From Cruoricaptor ignavus (GTDB lineage Bacteria; Bacteroidota; Bacteroidia; Flavobacteriales; Weeksellaceae), in contig NZ_FQYI01000008.1 in the NCBI RefSeq assembly GCF_900141665.1, positions 1 through 64,000 on the forward strand: 64,000 nucleotides of DNA, in the 5' to 3' direction. Numbering within the stretch: the stretch's first letter is position 1; every line of letters starts with the position of its first letter. This document shows, piece by piece, positions 8,927 through 16,953 of the stretch. Under the pieces are notes generated by a model. The model saw only the letters and a program-made list of their open reading frames with translations. It was not told the DNA's origin and ran no database searches. A program made the translations under genes and the position numbers.

Positions 8927-9803
8927 TATCGGCAGTAATGCGGCAAGGCTACTGATCAACGAGGTGAAACAATCGCCGGATTCCGCCCCGGAATTCATTA
9001 AACTGAACCTCCTCAGGATACCGCTGCGGCTAGGAATGGATGTTTTTAAATACGGCAATATAGGCGAGGAACGGGAGCAGATGGTGCTGGACACAATGAA
9101 GGTCTTCTCTGATTTGATGAAGATTTACAAGGTGGAGAACTACCGCGCCTGCGCCACCTCAGCGATGCGGGATGCTGCGAACGGAGAGGAAATCCGCAGA
9201 AAAGTGCTGGAGAGCTCGGGCATTAACATAGAAATAATTTCCGGGGACGAGGAGGCGGGGCTCATTTTTGAAAACCAGATTGCCGAAGCGATGGATACGC
9301 AAAATGCCTATCTTTACATCGATGTGGGCGGGGGCTCCACAGAGCTTACCTTCTTCGAAAACAATACGATGAGGTACAAACGCTCGTTTAATATCGGGAC
9401 GATACGCCTGCTGAACGGGCTGGTGACGGATGATATGTGGAAGGAAATGAAGGAGGAAATCCGCAAGAATATCAACAGCAAAAAACCTGTGGTGGCAATA
9501 GGCTCGGGAGGGAATATCAACAAAATCTTCAGTATGAGCAAAACGAAGGAAGGCAAACCTATGGCACTCTCTACGCTGAAGAATTTTTACCGGGAAATCT
9601 CTCCGCTGACTGTGGAGGAGCGTATGAGCAAATACAACTTCCGCGAAGATCGGGCGGATGTGATTGTACCGGCGCTGAAGATCTTCGTGAGCGTGATGCA
9701 GTGGGCGGACATTAACAAAATCTTTGTACCGAAGATCTCCGTGGCGGACGGCATCATCCATAGCCTGCACCGCCTGGCTGCCGGTACTGTTCAGGAAAAT
9801 TAA
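8904..9803 (+). CDS. ppx: Exopolyphosphatase / Ppx-GppA phosphatase
   Basis: A 299-residue member of the sugar kinase/actin-like ATPase fold that removes terminal phosphates from polyphosphate or acts on pppGpp. AAIDIGSNAARLLI is the first phosphate-binding loop, ATSAMRDA and EEAGLIF are typical of the family, and DVGGGSTELTFF is the second phosphate loop. It overlaps the end of ppk1 by 23 bp and lacks the C-terminal HD extension of E. coli Ppx, as is common in Bacteroidetes. Substrate preference between polyphosphate and pppGpp cannot be read here, but coupling to ppk1 favours polyphosphate. Confidence 0.92.
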   Translation: MMRLAAIDIGSNAARLLINEVKQSPDSAPEFIKLNLLRIPLRLGMDVFKYGNIGEEREQMVLDTMKVFSDLMKIYKVENYRACATSAMRDAANGEEIRRKVLESSGINIEIISGDEEAGLIFENQIAEAMDTQNAYLYIDVGGGSTELTFFENNTMRYKRSFNIGTIRLLNGLVTDDMWKEMKEEIRKNINSKKPVVAIGSGGNINKIFSMSKTKEGKPMALSTLKNFYREISPLTVEERMSKYNFREDRADVIVPALKIFVSVMQWADINKIFVPKISVADGIIHSLHRLAAGTVQEN

Positions 9804-10252
9804 AGCCAGAACTCGTCGGGATACGCATCATCGTGCGGGTGATGCTGCTGCGCGAGCTGCCTTCCTATCCCCTCCAGCTGCTCCTCACTCAGGGACTCCT
9901 CGTACTCGGGGAAGAGTTTGCGTTCCTCGAAACGGATGTGCTGCTGAAGGCTCTTCGCAAATGTCTCCAGCAAATCATAATCTGCGGAGGCTGAGATTTT
10001 GCTAATGAGCTCGCGGATTTCCGCATGCTCAGCGTCCATCATATTTTTCATTTCGGAATTTTGAATTTCTGGCAGCAGATCATCTTCCAGTTTAAAATGT
10101 TCCTCCAGATGCTCTTTCCAGAAATACATGACATATGCCCGTATGCGGTCGCTCTCCACATTTTTACGGATTCCTTGCCGGATTTTCCAGACGCAGAGCA
10201 GGCCGTAGTGGTGGTCTCTGGAAAAAGGGATCAGGTTCTCGTTTCGCTTCAT
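9800..10252 (-). CDS. Hemerythrin-like domain protein
   Basis: A 150-residue four-helix protein with iron-ligand type residues: DHHYGLLCVWKI near the start, FWKEHLEEHFKLEDDLL (HxxxHFxxE), HAEIRELI, and LQQHIRFEERKLFPEYEE (HxxFEE). Hemerythrin-like proteins bind O2, NO or act in iron-sulfur repair. No signal peptide is seen. It lies next to the nitrite-reductase operon on the same strand but is separated by a terminator, so a role in NO handling is plausible but inferred. Its 3' end overlaps ppx by 4 bp. Confidence 0.83.
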   Translation of the reverse strand: MKRNENLIPFSRDHHYGLLCVWKIRQGIRKNVESDRIRAYVMYFWKEHLEEHFKLEDDLLPEIQNSEMKNMMDAEHAEIRELISKISASADYDLLETFAKSLQQHIRFEERKLFPEYEESLSEEQLEGIGRQLAQQHHPHDDAYPDEFWL

Positions 10253-10290
10253 TTATTCAGAAAAAAAATTAAATCGTAAGAATTTTCTGC

Positions 10291-10321
10291 AAAAAAACTG
10301 CGGCAGAATTTTATCTGCCGC
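10291..10321 (-). terminator. Terminator of the nitrite-reductase operon
   Basis: GCGGCAGA (10300-10307) and TCTGCCGC (10314-10321) form a perfect 8-bp stem with a 6-nt loop. On the minus strand seven T residues (10297-10291) follow. It separates the cytochrome c gene from the hemerythrin gene. Confidence 0.85.
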
Positions 10322-10337
10322 TTCTTTATCATTAAAA

Positions 10338-10745
10338 TTATTTCAGTGAAAGGATATACTGCACCATCTTGGTAGCATTCTCTTTGCTAAGCCCGGCGTG
10401 AGGCGTCATCGGAATATCGCCCCAGTGCCCCTGGCCGCCTTCTATGATCTTCTGTGCCAGCATTTCCGTATCCGCCTCGGTATATTTTTTCGCAATATCC
10501 TGATAAGATGGGCCTACCAGTTTCGCATCCACCTTGTGGCAGGAAAGGCAGTCTGAGCCCTTTACCAGCGCCTCGCCTTCCGCCTCGGGGGTGCCGGCAC
10601 CTTCTGATGCCATTTCTCCATTTTGTGCCGTTTCCGGTTTTGGCTCCTCCAGCATTACATTGGATTCCGTAGGCTGGGTTTCTTTCTTCGAGCAGCTCAC
10701 TGCAGTCATAGCCGCGAGGGCTGCCATCATCACAAGTTTTTTCAT
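10338..10745 (-). CDS. Class I cytochrome c lipoprotein
   Basis: A 135-residue secreted monoheme cytochrome. The signal peptide MKKLVMMAALAAMTAVSC ends in a lipoprotein cysteine. A Glu/Pro-rich linker (about 25-60) follows, then the heme motif CLSCH and a distal methionine in IPMTPHAG. SYQDIAKKY and the C-terminal MVQYILSLK helix match c551/c552-type cytochromes. As the last gene of the nirK operon, 1 bp after the SCO gene, it is the likely electron donor to the copper nitrite reductase. That role is inferred from context. Confidence 0.9.
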   Translation of the reverse strand: MKKLVMMAALAAMTAVSCSKKETQPTESNVMLEEPKPETAQNGEMASEGAGTPEAEGEALVKGSDCLSCHKVDAKLVGPSYQDIAKKYTEADTEMLAQKIIEGGQGHWGDIPMTPHAGLSKENATKMVQYILSLK

Positions 10746-10746
10746 T

Positions 10747-11316
10747 TTATCTGGTTTTAAGTTGGTTTTTTATTTCTTTTACGAGTTTTTCTTCGCTATC
10801 TTTATCCAGGCCCTCCTGCTGATAGGCTAGCCTCCCATCTTTCGCATACACGGTGATTATGTTGCTGTGCGAAAACTCCATCGGGCTTATTTCCTTGTAC
10901 TTTACCGCCATTATATTGGCCAGCTCCCGCGTATCCGCCTCGCTCCCGCGCAGGAATGTCCAGTTGCTGTCTGCAAGGCCGTAGGTCTCCAGGTGTTTCT
11001 GCATCGCCTCTGGGGCATCATTTTTTGGATCAATGGAGATGAGCACGAACTGAAGCCTCTCCGGATCCTTTACCCCCACTTTCTGCCAAAGCGCCTTCAT
11101 CTCTGCCGTGAGGCGCGGGCAAGCCGTGGTACAGGAGGTGTAGATCATCGATACTACCAGCACCTTGCCCCGAAAGTCTGCCAGGCGAATTTTCTCCCCA
11201 TTCTGCGTTTCCCATTTTGAGCTTACCTGGTACAGAGAATCCGCGGGGATGCCGTGGTCCTTGCGCTGGCAGGTTATCAAAGTTAAGGATAAAATTAAGT
11301 ATTTTAAAAATTTCAT
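10747..11316 (-). CDS. SCO1/SenC copper-chaperone-like protein
   Basis: A 189-residue periplasm-facing thioredoxin-fold protein with a short N-terminal lipoprotein-like signal (LILSLTLITCQRK). The copper site CTTAC within IYTSCTTACPRLTAEM gives CxxxC, and a histidine in FSHSNIITVY occupies the SCO ligand position. SCO proteins deliver copper to CuA or other copper enzymes. Lying 1 bp after nirV in the nirK operon, it most likely supplies copper to nitrite reductase; that is inference. Confidence 0.9.
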   Translation of the reverse strand: MKFLKYLILSLTLITCQRKDHGIPADSLYQVSSKWETQNGEKIRLADFRGKVLVVSMIYTSCTTACPRLTAEMKALWQKVGVKDPERLQFVLISIDPKNDAPEAMQKHLETYGLADSNWTFLRGSEADTRELANIMAVKYKEISPMEFSHSNIITVYAKDGRLAYQQEGLDKDSEEKLVKEIKNQLKTR

Positions 11317-11317
11317 A

Positions 11318-12136
11318 TCAGTTTTCGTTCAAATCCTTCGCACACCGAAACCCCAGATTATTAAGGCAATAGTCTGCCCGGAGGCTTCCGCGGAGCGCAA
11401 ACCGCATAAATGCAGCATAGTTTTCCAGATCGGAGGAGGTGACGGCCGCCCCTGCGCAGAAGAGAGATTCGTTCGGCACCTTATCGTCACGGCTTTCTCC
11501 GCTCACCATCACGGAATTAAAATCCTCCGTCCATTCCCAGACCAAGCCGTACATATCATAAAGCCCATAAAAATTCGGTCTGCCGGATTTTACAGGCTTG
11601 CCGGGCTCCATCTTCTGGGCATAGGTACTCAGGATATATCTTGTAAATTCCGGATCCTTGGAGGCATCCTTCCGGTTTGCATCCGCAATCGCTGCAAATT
11701 CCCATTCATCTATGGTCGGGAGCCTCTTGCCAACACTTTTGGCGTAGGCATTTGCCGCGTACCAGGACACATTGGTCACCGGTGCGTTCTTATCTTTGTC
11801 CTTTGGCAGTTCAAAATCTCCCTGCCAAGATTTGAGGTAAGTGGAATCTGCGTAAATTCTCAAAACTTTGCTCCTCGCCCACTGCGGATTTTTTTTTACA
11901 AATTCTAGAAACTCAGCATTTGTCACAGGGCTTTCGTCCATCTGGAAGCCTTTTACCTGAATTGTATTTGCTGAATCTTTGCCAAAGAAACCCTTATAGC
12001 TGCCCGCCTCCACCACTTTCATAGGCTTGTCGGAATGCGCGGGCTGCAGCTCCCGCCGCTCGGGCAGTGGATTTCCGGATTTATCACTGCAACCCTGGAG
12101 CAGCAGGGCGAAAAACACCAGCAGAAAATTTCTCAT
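11318..12136 (-). CDS. nirV: SUMF1/formylglycine-generating-enzyme-like lipoprotein, NirV type
   Basis: A 272-residue exported protein (signal MRNFLLVFFALLLQGC with lipoprotein Cys). It carries the SUMF1 pattern MDESPVTNAEFLEFV, PVTNVSWYAANAYAKSVGKRLPTIDEWEFAA, YGLYDMYGLVWEWTEDF and FRCAKDL. True formylglycine enzymes use a cysteine pair late in the domain, which I do not see, so it may not be a sulfatase activator. NirV proteins of this family are known neighbours of nirK in other denitrifiers, and here the gene follows nirK by 9 bp. Its biochemical role is not settled. Confidence 0.82.
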   Translation of the reverse strand: MRNFLLVFFALLLQGCSDKSGNPLPERRELQPAHSDKPMKVVEAGSYKGFFGKDSANTIQVKGFQMDESPVTNAEFLEFVKKNPQWARSKVLRIYADSTYLKSWQGDFELPKDKDKNAPVTNVSWYAANAYAKSVGKRLPTIDEWEFAAIADANRKDASKDPEFTRYILSTYAQKMEPGKPVKSGRPNFYGLYDMYGLVWEWTEDFNSVMVSGESRDDKVPNESLFCAGAAVTSSDLENYAAFMRFALRGSLRADYCLNNLGFRCAKDLNEN

Positions 12137-12145
12137 TTTTCCTTA

Positions 12146-13198
12146 TCAATACCCGGAACTTTTTTTATCACCCGCAGCATTGAATATTTTCGGATTCTCC
12201 GGTCCGGTGACTTTTATTTTACCCAAAGCCCCCTTGTTGAATGCGCGGAACAAGGCGTGATCTACAATCACATACTCACCGGGAACATCAGCTTTAAACT
12301 CCACAATGGCCGCGCCACCTGCTGGGATCATCGTGTTGCCGACATTATGGTTGATGAGGTCGCCGCCTTCCACATATACTTTGTCGAAAATTTCACCGAT
12401 GACGTGGAATGCCGAGCTGAGATTCGGGCCGCCGTTCCCCACGAATAGCCTTACTGTCTCCCCTGTTTTTACCTGGAGCTCATTCTTACCTACCAGCGCG
12501 CCGGTGCTCCCGTTGAACACCACATATTCAGGTTTCTCGTCGAGAGCCTTGGCCATATCGAACTCCTGGAGCCCTTTCTCGCCGTACTTTCCTTTGGTAT
12601 AAAAATCTCCCTGCACGATGCAGAATTCCTTATCCACTTTGGGCAAGCCTCCCTTCGGCTCTACCAGCACAAGCCCGTACATCCCGTTGGCTACATGCAT
12701 CCCTACCGGCGCCGTAGCGCAGTGGTAGATGTACAGCCCGGGGTTCATCGCCTTGAAGGTGAAAGATTTCTCGGTTCCGGGTGCCACGAAAGTCGCCTGG
12801 GCGCCGCCACCTGGGCCGTTTACAGCGTGCAGGTCTATATTGTGCGGCAGGGTGCTGTTTTCATTATTTTTAAGGTGAAGCTCCACCTCATCCCCTTCTC
12901 GGAAGCGCAGGAAACTTCCGGGCACCGTGCCGTCGAAAGTCCAGAAAGTGTACTGGGTACCGTCAGCAAGTTCGCCTACTTTTTCTATAGTCTCCATACG
13001 CACTACCACCTTTCTCGCAGGTCTGTCGCCCACTGGCTCTGGCAGAAATGGGGGTGCCACTCTTTTATGAGTAATCGCCTCGCCTTCCACTTTTATGTCT
13101 TCTGGAGCGGAGGCAGACCTATTGCTGCTATTTTCCTTGCAAGAGTAAGTACCGAAGAGGGCTGCCATTGCTGCACTCAAAATAAATGATTTCTTCAT
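12146..13198 (-). CDS. nirK: Copper-containing nitrite reductase
   Basis: Reduces nitrite to NO at the cell envelope. The 350-residue product has a lipoprotein signal (Cys20) and two cupredoxin domains. Copper ligands are visible: type 1 copper H119, C160, H168 and M173; type 2 copper H124, H159 and H314. Active-site Asp122 lies in HNIDLH, and catalytic His265 is in FHVIGEIFD. No heme extension is present. The gene starts 4 bp after the Rrf2 regulator stop, so both share the palindrome-associated promoter. No nitric-oxide reductase gene occurs in the window. Confidence 0.97.
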   Translation of the reverse strand: MKKSFILSAAMAALFGTYSCKENSSNRSASAPEDIKVEGEAITHKRVAPPFLPEPVGDRPARKVVVRMETIEKVGELADGTQYTFWTFDGTVPGSFLRFREGDEVELHLKNNENSTLPHNIDLHAVNGPGGGAQATFVAPGTEKSFTFKAMNPGLYIYHCATAPVGMHVANGMYGLVLVEPKGGLPKVDKEFCIVQGDFYTKGKYGEKGLQEFDMAKALDEKPEYVVFNGSTGALVGKNELQVKTGETVRLFVGNGGPNLSSAFHVIGEIFDKVYVEGGDLINHNVGNTMIPAGGAAIVEFKADVPGEYVIVDHALFRAFNKGALGKIKVTGPENPKIFNAAGDKKSSGY

Positions 13199-13202
13199 TA
13201 TG

Positions 13203-13646
13203 TTAAATTTTCAATTTCAAAAATGTAGTCTGCAAATCTGCATCTTCCACAAACCTGGCGAGCGGCACTCCATCCATCATCGCGATGATCTGCTGCCGTA
13301 TCGGTTTAAAATCCCGATGCATAGGGCAGGGATTTTTATCCGAACAATGCGGCAGGCCGAGCAGGCATTGCGCAAAGAGACTTTCTCCGTCTATCACCCG
13401 CACCACATCTCCCAGTGACTTTCGGGTATTTTCTTCTGTCATAAAGAATCCGCCGCGCGGTCCCTTAGCAGAGCTGATGATACCCTCCCTCCCGAGATTC
13501 TGCAGAATCTTGGCTGCAAAGAATTCGGATGCGCCCGTGCCGGAAGCAATTTCTGCAGTGCTGTAGCGCCTGCCTTCCGCGGATCTCTGTGCTAAAAATA
13601 TCACGGCGCGCAGCGCATACTCACAAGTTTTGGATAATATGCTCAT
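13203..13646 (-). CDS. Rrf2/NsrR-type iron-sulfur regulator
   Basis: A 147-residue winged-helix regulator starting [20 protein letters not shown]; an earlier TTG start adds only five residues. The helix-turn-helix is in [23 protein letters not shown] and the wing in GPRGGF. Three cysteines, C94, C101 and C107, are spaced like the [Fe-S] ligands of NsrR and IscR. It heads the nirK operon, so it most likely senses NO or nitrosative stress and controls its own transcript. Whether it is NsrR proper or a related Rrf2 protein cannot be told from sequence alone. Confidence 0.88.
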   Translation of the reverse strand: MSILSKTCEYALRAVIFLAQRSAEGRRYSTAEIASGTGASEFFAAKILQNLGREGIISSAKGPRGGFFMTEENTRKSLGDVVRVIDGESLFAQCLLGLPHCSDKNPCPMHRDFKPIRQQIIAMMDGVPLARFVEDADLQTTFLKLKI

Positions 13647-13658
13647 TGCTTTCTTCAA

Positions 13659-13710
13659 CAAAGTTAAGGAAGTTTTTTAAATAAAACACCAAAAAGTATT
13701 TTATTTAAAA
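13659..13710 (-). promoter_or_regulatory. Promoter and candidate Rrf2 operator of the nirK operon
   Basis: On the minus strand TAACTTTG (13666-13659) is a perfect -7 box 12 nt before the regulator ATG. A TTTG at 13693-13690 is a possible -33 element, 23 bp away. That -33 site lies inside a perfect 12-bp inverted repeat, TTTTAAATAAAA (13675-13686) and TTTTATTTAAAA (13699-13710), with a 12-nt spacer. A repressor bound here would block the promoter. Confidence 0.6.
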
Positions 13711-13717
13711 TGAGTAT

Positions 13718-13742
13718 AAAAAAACTCAGCGCTTTTGCTGAG
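13718..13742 (-). terminator. Terminator of the mrp-nfu operon
   Basis: CTCAGC (13725-13730) and GCTGAG (13737-13742) form the stem. On the minus strand seven T residues (13724-13718) follow. It lies 22 bp past the Nfu stop. Confidence 0.8.
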
Positions 13743-13764
13743 CCTTTGGATTTTATTATCTTAT

Positions 13765-14007
13765 TCAGACTTCGCCAGTCTCGATGACATCGGTAATTTC
13801 CGGAGCGTGCTGCTTTATCATATTTTCTACCCCAAGCTTTATGGTTGAAAAGCTCATCGGGCAGCCGTTGCAGTTCCCAATCAGCCGCACGAAAACTTTG
13901 GTTCCTTCCACGCGGACGAGTTCTATATCGCCTCCGTCTTTATTTAAAAAAGGTCTTGCGTTTTCCAGGGCATTCATCACGCGCCCGGTAAGGGTTTCAG
14001 TATTCAT
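13765..14007 (-). CDS. NifU-like (Nfu) iron-sulfur carrier
   Basis: An 80-residue stand-alone Nfu domain. GNCNGCPMS provides the CxxC that holds a bridging [4Fe-4S] cluster at a dimer interface. NKDGGDIELVRVEGTKVFVRL is the canonical strand-turn pattern. The start is taken as the ATG of MNTETL; a TTG three codons earlier is possible. It lies 9 bp after mrp, matching the frequent pairing of an Nfu carrier with the Mrp ATPase in cluster delivery. Confidence 0.92.
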   Translation of the reverse strand: MNTETLTGRVMNALENARPFLNKDGGDIELVRVEGTKVFVRLIGNCNGCPMSFSTIKLGVENMIKQHAPEITDVIETGEV

Positions 14008-14016
14008 TTTTTGCAA

Positions 14017-15120
14017 TTATTTTTTGGGGGAGCAGCCCGCCATATTGGTAATTTTCACAGCTTCTGTAGGTGGCAGATTTTTATTCCTTTCTACGAGGCT
14101 TTCCACCATCTTCCTTGCTGTGTTTTTATAAACTTCTGCAATTTTACTATTCTCTTGCAGGGCAGCCGGCCTTCCGAAGTCGCCTGCTTCGCGTATGCTT
14201 TGGATAAGCGGTATCTCGCCCAGTACCGGGATGCCGAGATCATTTGCCAAATACTGTGCGCCGCCGCGGCCGAAGATATAATATTTGTTCTCTGGCAATT
14301 CCTCAGGTGAGAAGTAAGCCATATTTTCTATAAGGCCAAGCACGGGGATATTGATGCTTTCCATTGTAAACATCGCTATACCCCTGCGCACATCCGCAAG
14401 GGCTACATGCTGCGGCGTACTTACTATTACTGCGCCGGTTACCGGCACCTCCTGAATTATGGAAAGGTGGATATCGCCAGTGCCCGGGGGCAGGTCGATG
14501 AGCAGGAAATCCAGCTCGCCCCAGTCGGCATCGCGGATCATTTGGTGCAGAGCCTTGCTTGCCATCGGGCCGCGCCATACCACCGCCTGGTTTGCTCCCG
14601 AAAAGTACCCGATGGAAAGCATTTTTACGCCGTAGTTTTCTATTGGCTGCATCAGTTTGCGGCCGTTCACCTCTACAGAGAGAGGCCTGCCGCCCTCGGT
14701 ATCTAGCATAGTTGGGATAGATGGCCCGTAGATGTCGGCATCGAGAAGCCCGACTTTGAAGCCCATCTGGGCCAGCGTTACTGCAAGATTAGCCGCCACC
14801 GTAGATTTCCCTACGCCGCCTTTGCCGGAAGCGATGGCAATAATGTTCTGTATCCCGGGAATTTGCTTTCCTTTGATTTGATTCTGCTGGACTTCCGTAG
14901 GCTCCGGGGAGATGATTTTAAGCTTCAGCACCACATCTTCCCCAAACTCGCTGGCGAAGGCTTGTTTCATCGCGACTTCCAGCTTCTTCTTCTCGTGCAT
15001 CGCGGGGGAGTGCGCCGTCATGTCGATGTAAACATCATCGCCCATTACCTGGAGGTTATTTACCAGGTCATCGACCTCTATTTCTTTTAAGAATTCCTGT
15101 ACTCTGGACTTTGTAAGCAT
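14017..15120 (-). CDS. mrp: Mrp/ApbC P-loop ATPase, iron-sulfur carrier
   Basis: A 367-residue cytoplasmic protein. An N-terminal MIP18-like domain (about 1-85, VQEFLKEIEVDDLVNNLQVMG) precedes a deviant Walker A, SGKGGVGKSTVAANLA. LLDADIYGPSIP, VVWRGPMASKALHQM and DLPPGTGDIHLSI are hallmarks of Mrp/NBP35 proteins. The usual C-terminal CxxC is weak: only a single Cys in NMAGCSPKK and none paired nearby. Operon with Nfu supports a role in [4Fe-4S] assembly or transfer. Confidence 0.94.
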   Translation of the reverse strand: MLTKSRVQEFLKEIEVDDLVNNLQVMGDDVYIDMTAHSPAMHEKKKLEVAMKQAFASEFGEDVVLKLKIISPEPTEVQQNQIKGKQIPGIQNIIAIASGKGGVGKSTVAANLAVTLAQMGFKVGLLDADIYGPSIPTMLDTEGGRPLSVEVNGRKLMQPIENYGVKMLSIGYFSGANQAVVWRGPMASKALHQMIRDADWGELDFLLIDLPPGTGDIHLSIIQEVPVTGAVIVSTPQHVALADVRRGIAMFTMESINIPVLGLIENMAYFSPEELPENKYYIFGRGGAQYLANDLGIPVLGEIPLIQSIREAGDFGRPAALQENSKIAEVYKNTARKMVESLVERNKNLPPTEAVKITNMAGCSPKK

Positions 15121-15187
15121 TGTAATTTTTAACTGTTACAAATTTAAGTAATATTATGCAGTTTTTAAGTATGGGCTGCGCATCAGC

Positions 15188-16432
15188 TTATGCCACCTCT
15201 TCGGCGAGCTCGCCTTCCCATTTGGAGACTGCGGTAGTGGCCAGGGCATTGCCGAGGACATTCGTCATACTCCTGCCCATATCGCAGAAATGGTCGATCG
15301 GGAGAATCAAAGCAATCCCCTCCGGTGGGATTCCGAACATGGAGCAGGTAGCCACGATGATAACGAGGCTGGCGCGCGGCACCCCTGCGATGCCTTTGGA
15401 AGTGAGCATCAGCACGAGGAGCATCACTATCTGCTGGCCAATGCTCATCTCGATACCGTATATCTGCGCGATGAATATGGAGGCGAAAGTCATATACATC
15501 ATACTCCCGTCCAGGTTAAAGGAATAGCCCAGTGGCAGAATGAAAGAGACTATCTGTTTGTTGCAGCCGAATTTCTCCAGCTCCTCCACCAGCTTTGGGA
15601 ATACTGCCTCCGAGCTGGTGGTGGAAAATGCGATCAGCAGCGGCTCCTTGATGTGGCGCAGAAGCGAGAACAGCCTATTTCCTAAGATGATATACCCCGC
15701 AAGCATCAGTACCAGCCAAAGCACCAGCAGCCCAAAGAAGAAATCCCTTAGATAAACGGCGTAAACGGTAAATATCTCAAAGCCCTTAGTAGCGACTATT
15801 GCCGCAACAGAGCCAAACACGCCCATCGGTGCCAGCCACATAATGTAGCCTACCATTTTCAGGATGGCTTGCGCACATATGTCAAGAAATTCTACTACTG
15901 GCTTAGAATAATGCTGGCCGAGGCTGGCGAGCGCGATGCCGAACATTACGGAAAATACTACAATTTGGAGAACTTCGTTCACAGCTAATGCCTCGAAAAC
16001 ACTCTTCGGCACTACATGGTTTACAAAATCCTCCAGGCTGAAAGATTTGGTATGAGAAATGAGCTCACCTGCACCAGATGTATCCTCGATACTAAGATTC
16101 ATCACCTTTCCCGGCTCCATCCAGTTGACAAGTATAAGCCCGATAAAAAGCGACACCACCGATGCCGTAATGAACCAAAGCATTGCCTTGCCGCCTACCC
16201 TGCCGATCATGCTCATATCGCTCATCCGCGCTATGCCCACCACCAGCGTAGTAAAAACCAGCGGTGCAATAATCATCTGTACCGCGCGTATGAATATTAC
16301 GCCGAGCAGCTTAATATTTTTCGAGAAACTGTCGGCAGTTTCAGGCTGATAAAAATGGACTACCGCGCCCAGGGCCACACCAAGAACTAAAGCAATAATG
16401 ATAGCCCAAAAGAGTTTGTTCTGAGATTTCAT
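15188..16432 (-). CDS. Dicarboxylate/amino acid:cation symporter (DAACS)
   Basis: A 414-residue inner-membrane transporter of the GltP/DctA family with about eight hydrophobic helices and two hairpins. AFSTTSSEAVFP is the first re-entrant loop serine motif, and GYSFNLDGSMMYM is the NMDGT-like cation-binding motif. Uptake of glutamate, aspartate or C4-dicarboxylates is expected, but substrate cannot be fixed. The start is the ATG of MKSQNKLFWAII. A longer frame adds 55 residues that run across the upstream terminator and are not membrane-protein like. Confidence 0.92.
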   Translation of the reverse strand: MKSQNKLFWAIIIALVLGVALGAVVHFYQPETADSFSKNIKLLGVIFIRAVQMIIAPLVFTTLVVGIARMSDMSMIGRVGGKAMLWFITASVVSLFIGLILVNWMEPGKVMNLSIEDTSGAGELISHTKSFSLEDFVNHVVPKSVFEALAVNEVLQIVVFSVMFGIALASLGQHYSKPVVEFLDICAQAILKMVGYIMWLAPMGVFGSVAAIVATKGFEIFTVYAVYLRDFFFGLLVLWLVLMLAGYIILGNRLFSLLRHIKEPLLIAFSTTSSEAVFPKLVEELEKFGCNKQIVSFILPLGYSFNLDGSMMYMTFASIFIAQIYGIEMSIGQQIVMLLVLMLTSKGIAGVPRASLVIIVATCSMFGIPPEGIALILPIDHFCDMGRSMTNVLGNALATTAVSKWEGELAEEVA

Positions 16433-16478
16433 AAATAATAATTCGATACAAAATAAGGAATTTTCATCGAGTTTTGCT

Positions 16479-16508
16479 AAAAAAAATCCTCCTGCCGCTG
16501 CAGAAGGA
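16479..16508 (-). terminator. Terminator after the BON-domain pair
   Basis: TCCTTCTGC and GCAGGAGGA on the minus strand (16508-16500 and 16495-16487) pair over nine positions with one G-T, loop AGCG, followed by eight T residues (16486-16479). It ends the BON operon before the symporter gene. Confidence 0.85.
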
Positions 16509-16533
16509 GATTCATTAAGAAAATTTTGAATTT

Positions 16534-16953
16534 TTAAGCTTTCAGATAGCGCGCATATGCGTAGCCTTCTTCGCCGTTGGAAGTTTTCACTCTCCACCAG
16601 TCGTCAGAGGTTTGCTCAACCAGCGTTACCAGCGATCCTTTAGCGGCTTTTGCCACCACATCGGCTTCTGTAGAAGGCTCCCTGCGGATATTCAGACCAG
16701 TTTCCTCGGTAGCCACGGTAAGGTTGGTGCCGGAAGCCAGGCCGGAAACCTGCACATCCAGGTTGATATCGTTGGCAGTGTATGTAGGATCTATGGCGCC
16801 CAAAGCGTTCCACACGGAATCCTTCGCCGTGCTGTTCGCCGCGTTTCCGGAAACATATAGGATGCCGTCCTGCTCTTGTACCTGTAGGCCGGTGATGCCT
16901 GCAGTCTTAGCCGCAGAAATCACGCTTGCGTATTTATCCTGTAGTGCGCTCAT
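16534..16953 (-). CDS. BON-domain plus SH3-like protein
   Basis: A 139-residue protein. The first 70 residues look like a BON domain (ITGLQVQEQDGILYVSGNAAN...KDSVWNALGAID). The last 60 match a bacterial SH3 domain (TGLNIRREPSTEADVVAKAAKGSLVTLVEQTSDDWWRVKTSNGEEGYAYARYLKA). SH3 of this type often binds peptidoglycan. No signal peptide is visible, which is odd for an envelope protein. Its ATG overlaps the upstream stop (TAATG), so it is coupled to the BON lipoprotein. Confidence 0.82.
   Translation of the reverse strand: MSALQDKYASVISAAKTAGITGLQVQEQDGILYVSGNAANSTAKDSVWNALGAIDPTYTANDINLDVQVSGLASGTNLTVATEETGLNIRREPSTEADVVAKAAKGSLVTLVEQTSDDWWRVKTSNGEEGYAYARYLKA

Noticed and set aside
9800-10252. 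Hemerythrin gene as last member of the nirK operon
   Set aside because: A perfect 8-bp hairpin with seven T residues separates it from the cytochrome c gene, so it is treated as its own unit.
16433-16597. 55-residue N-terminal extension of the symporter
   Set aside because: It would be read through the BON operon terminator hairpin and adds a non-conserved Arg-rich stretch before a normal DAACS start.
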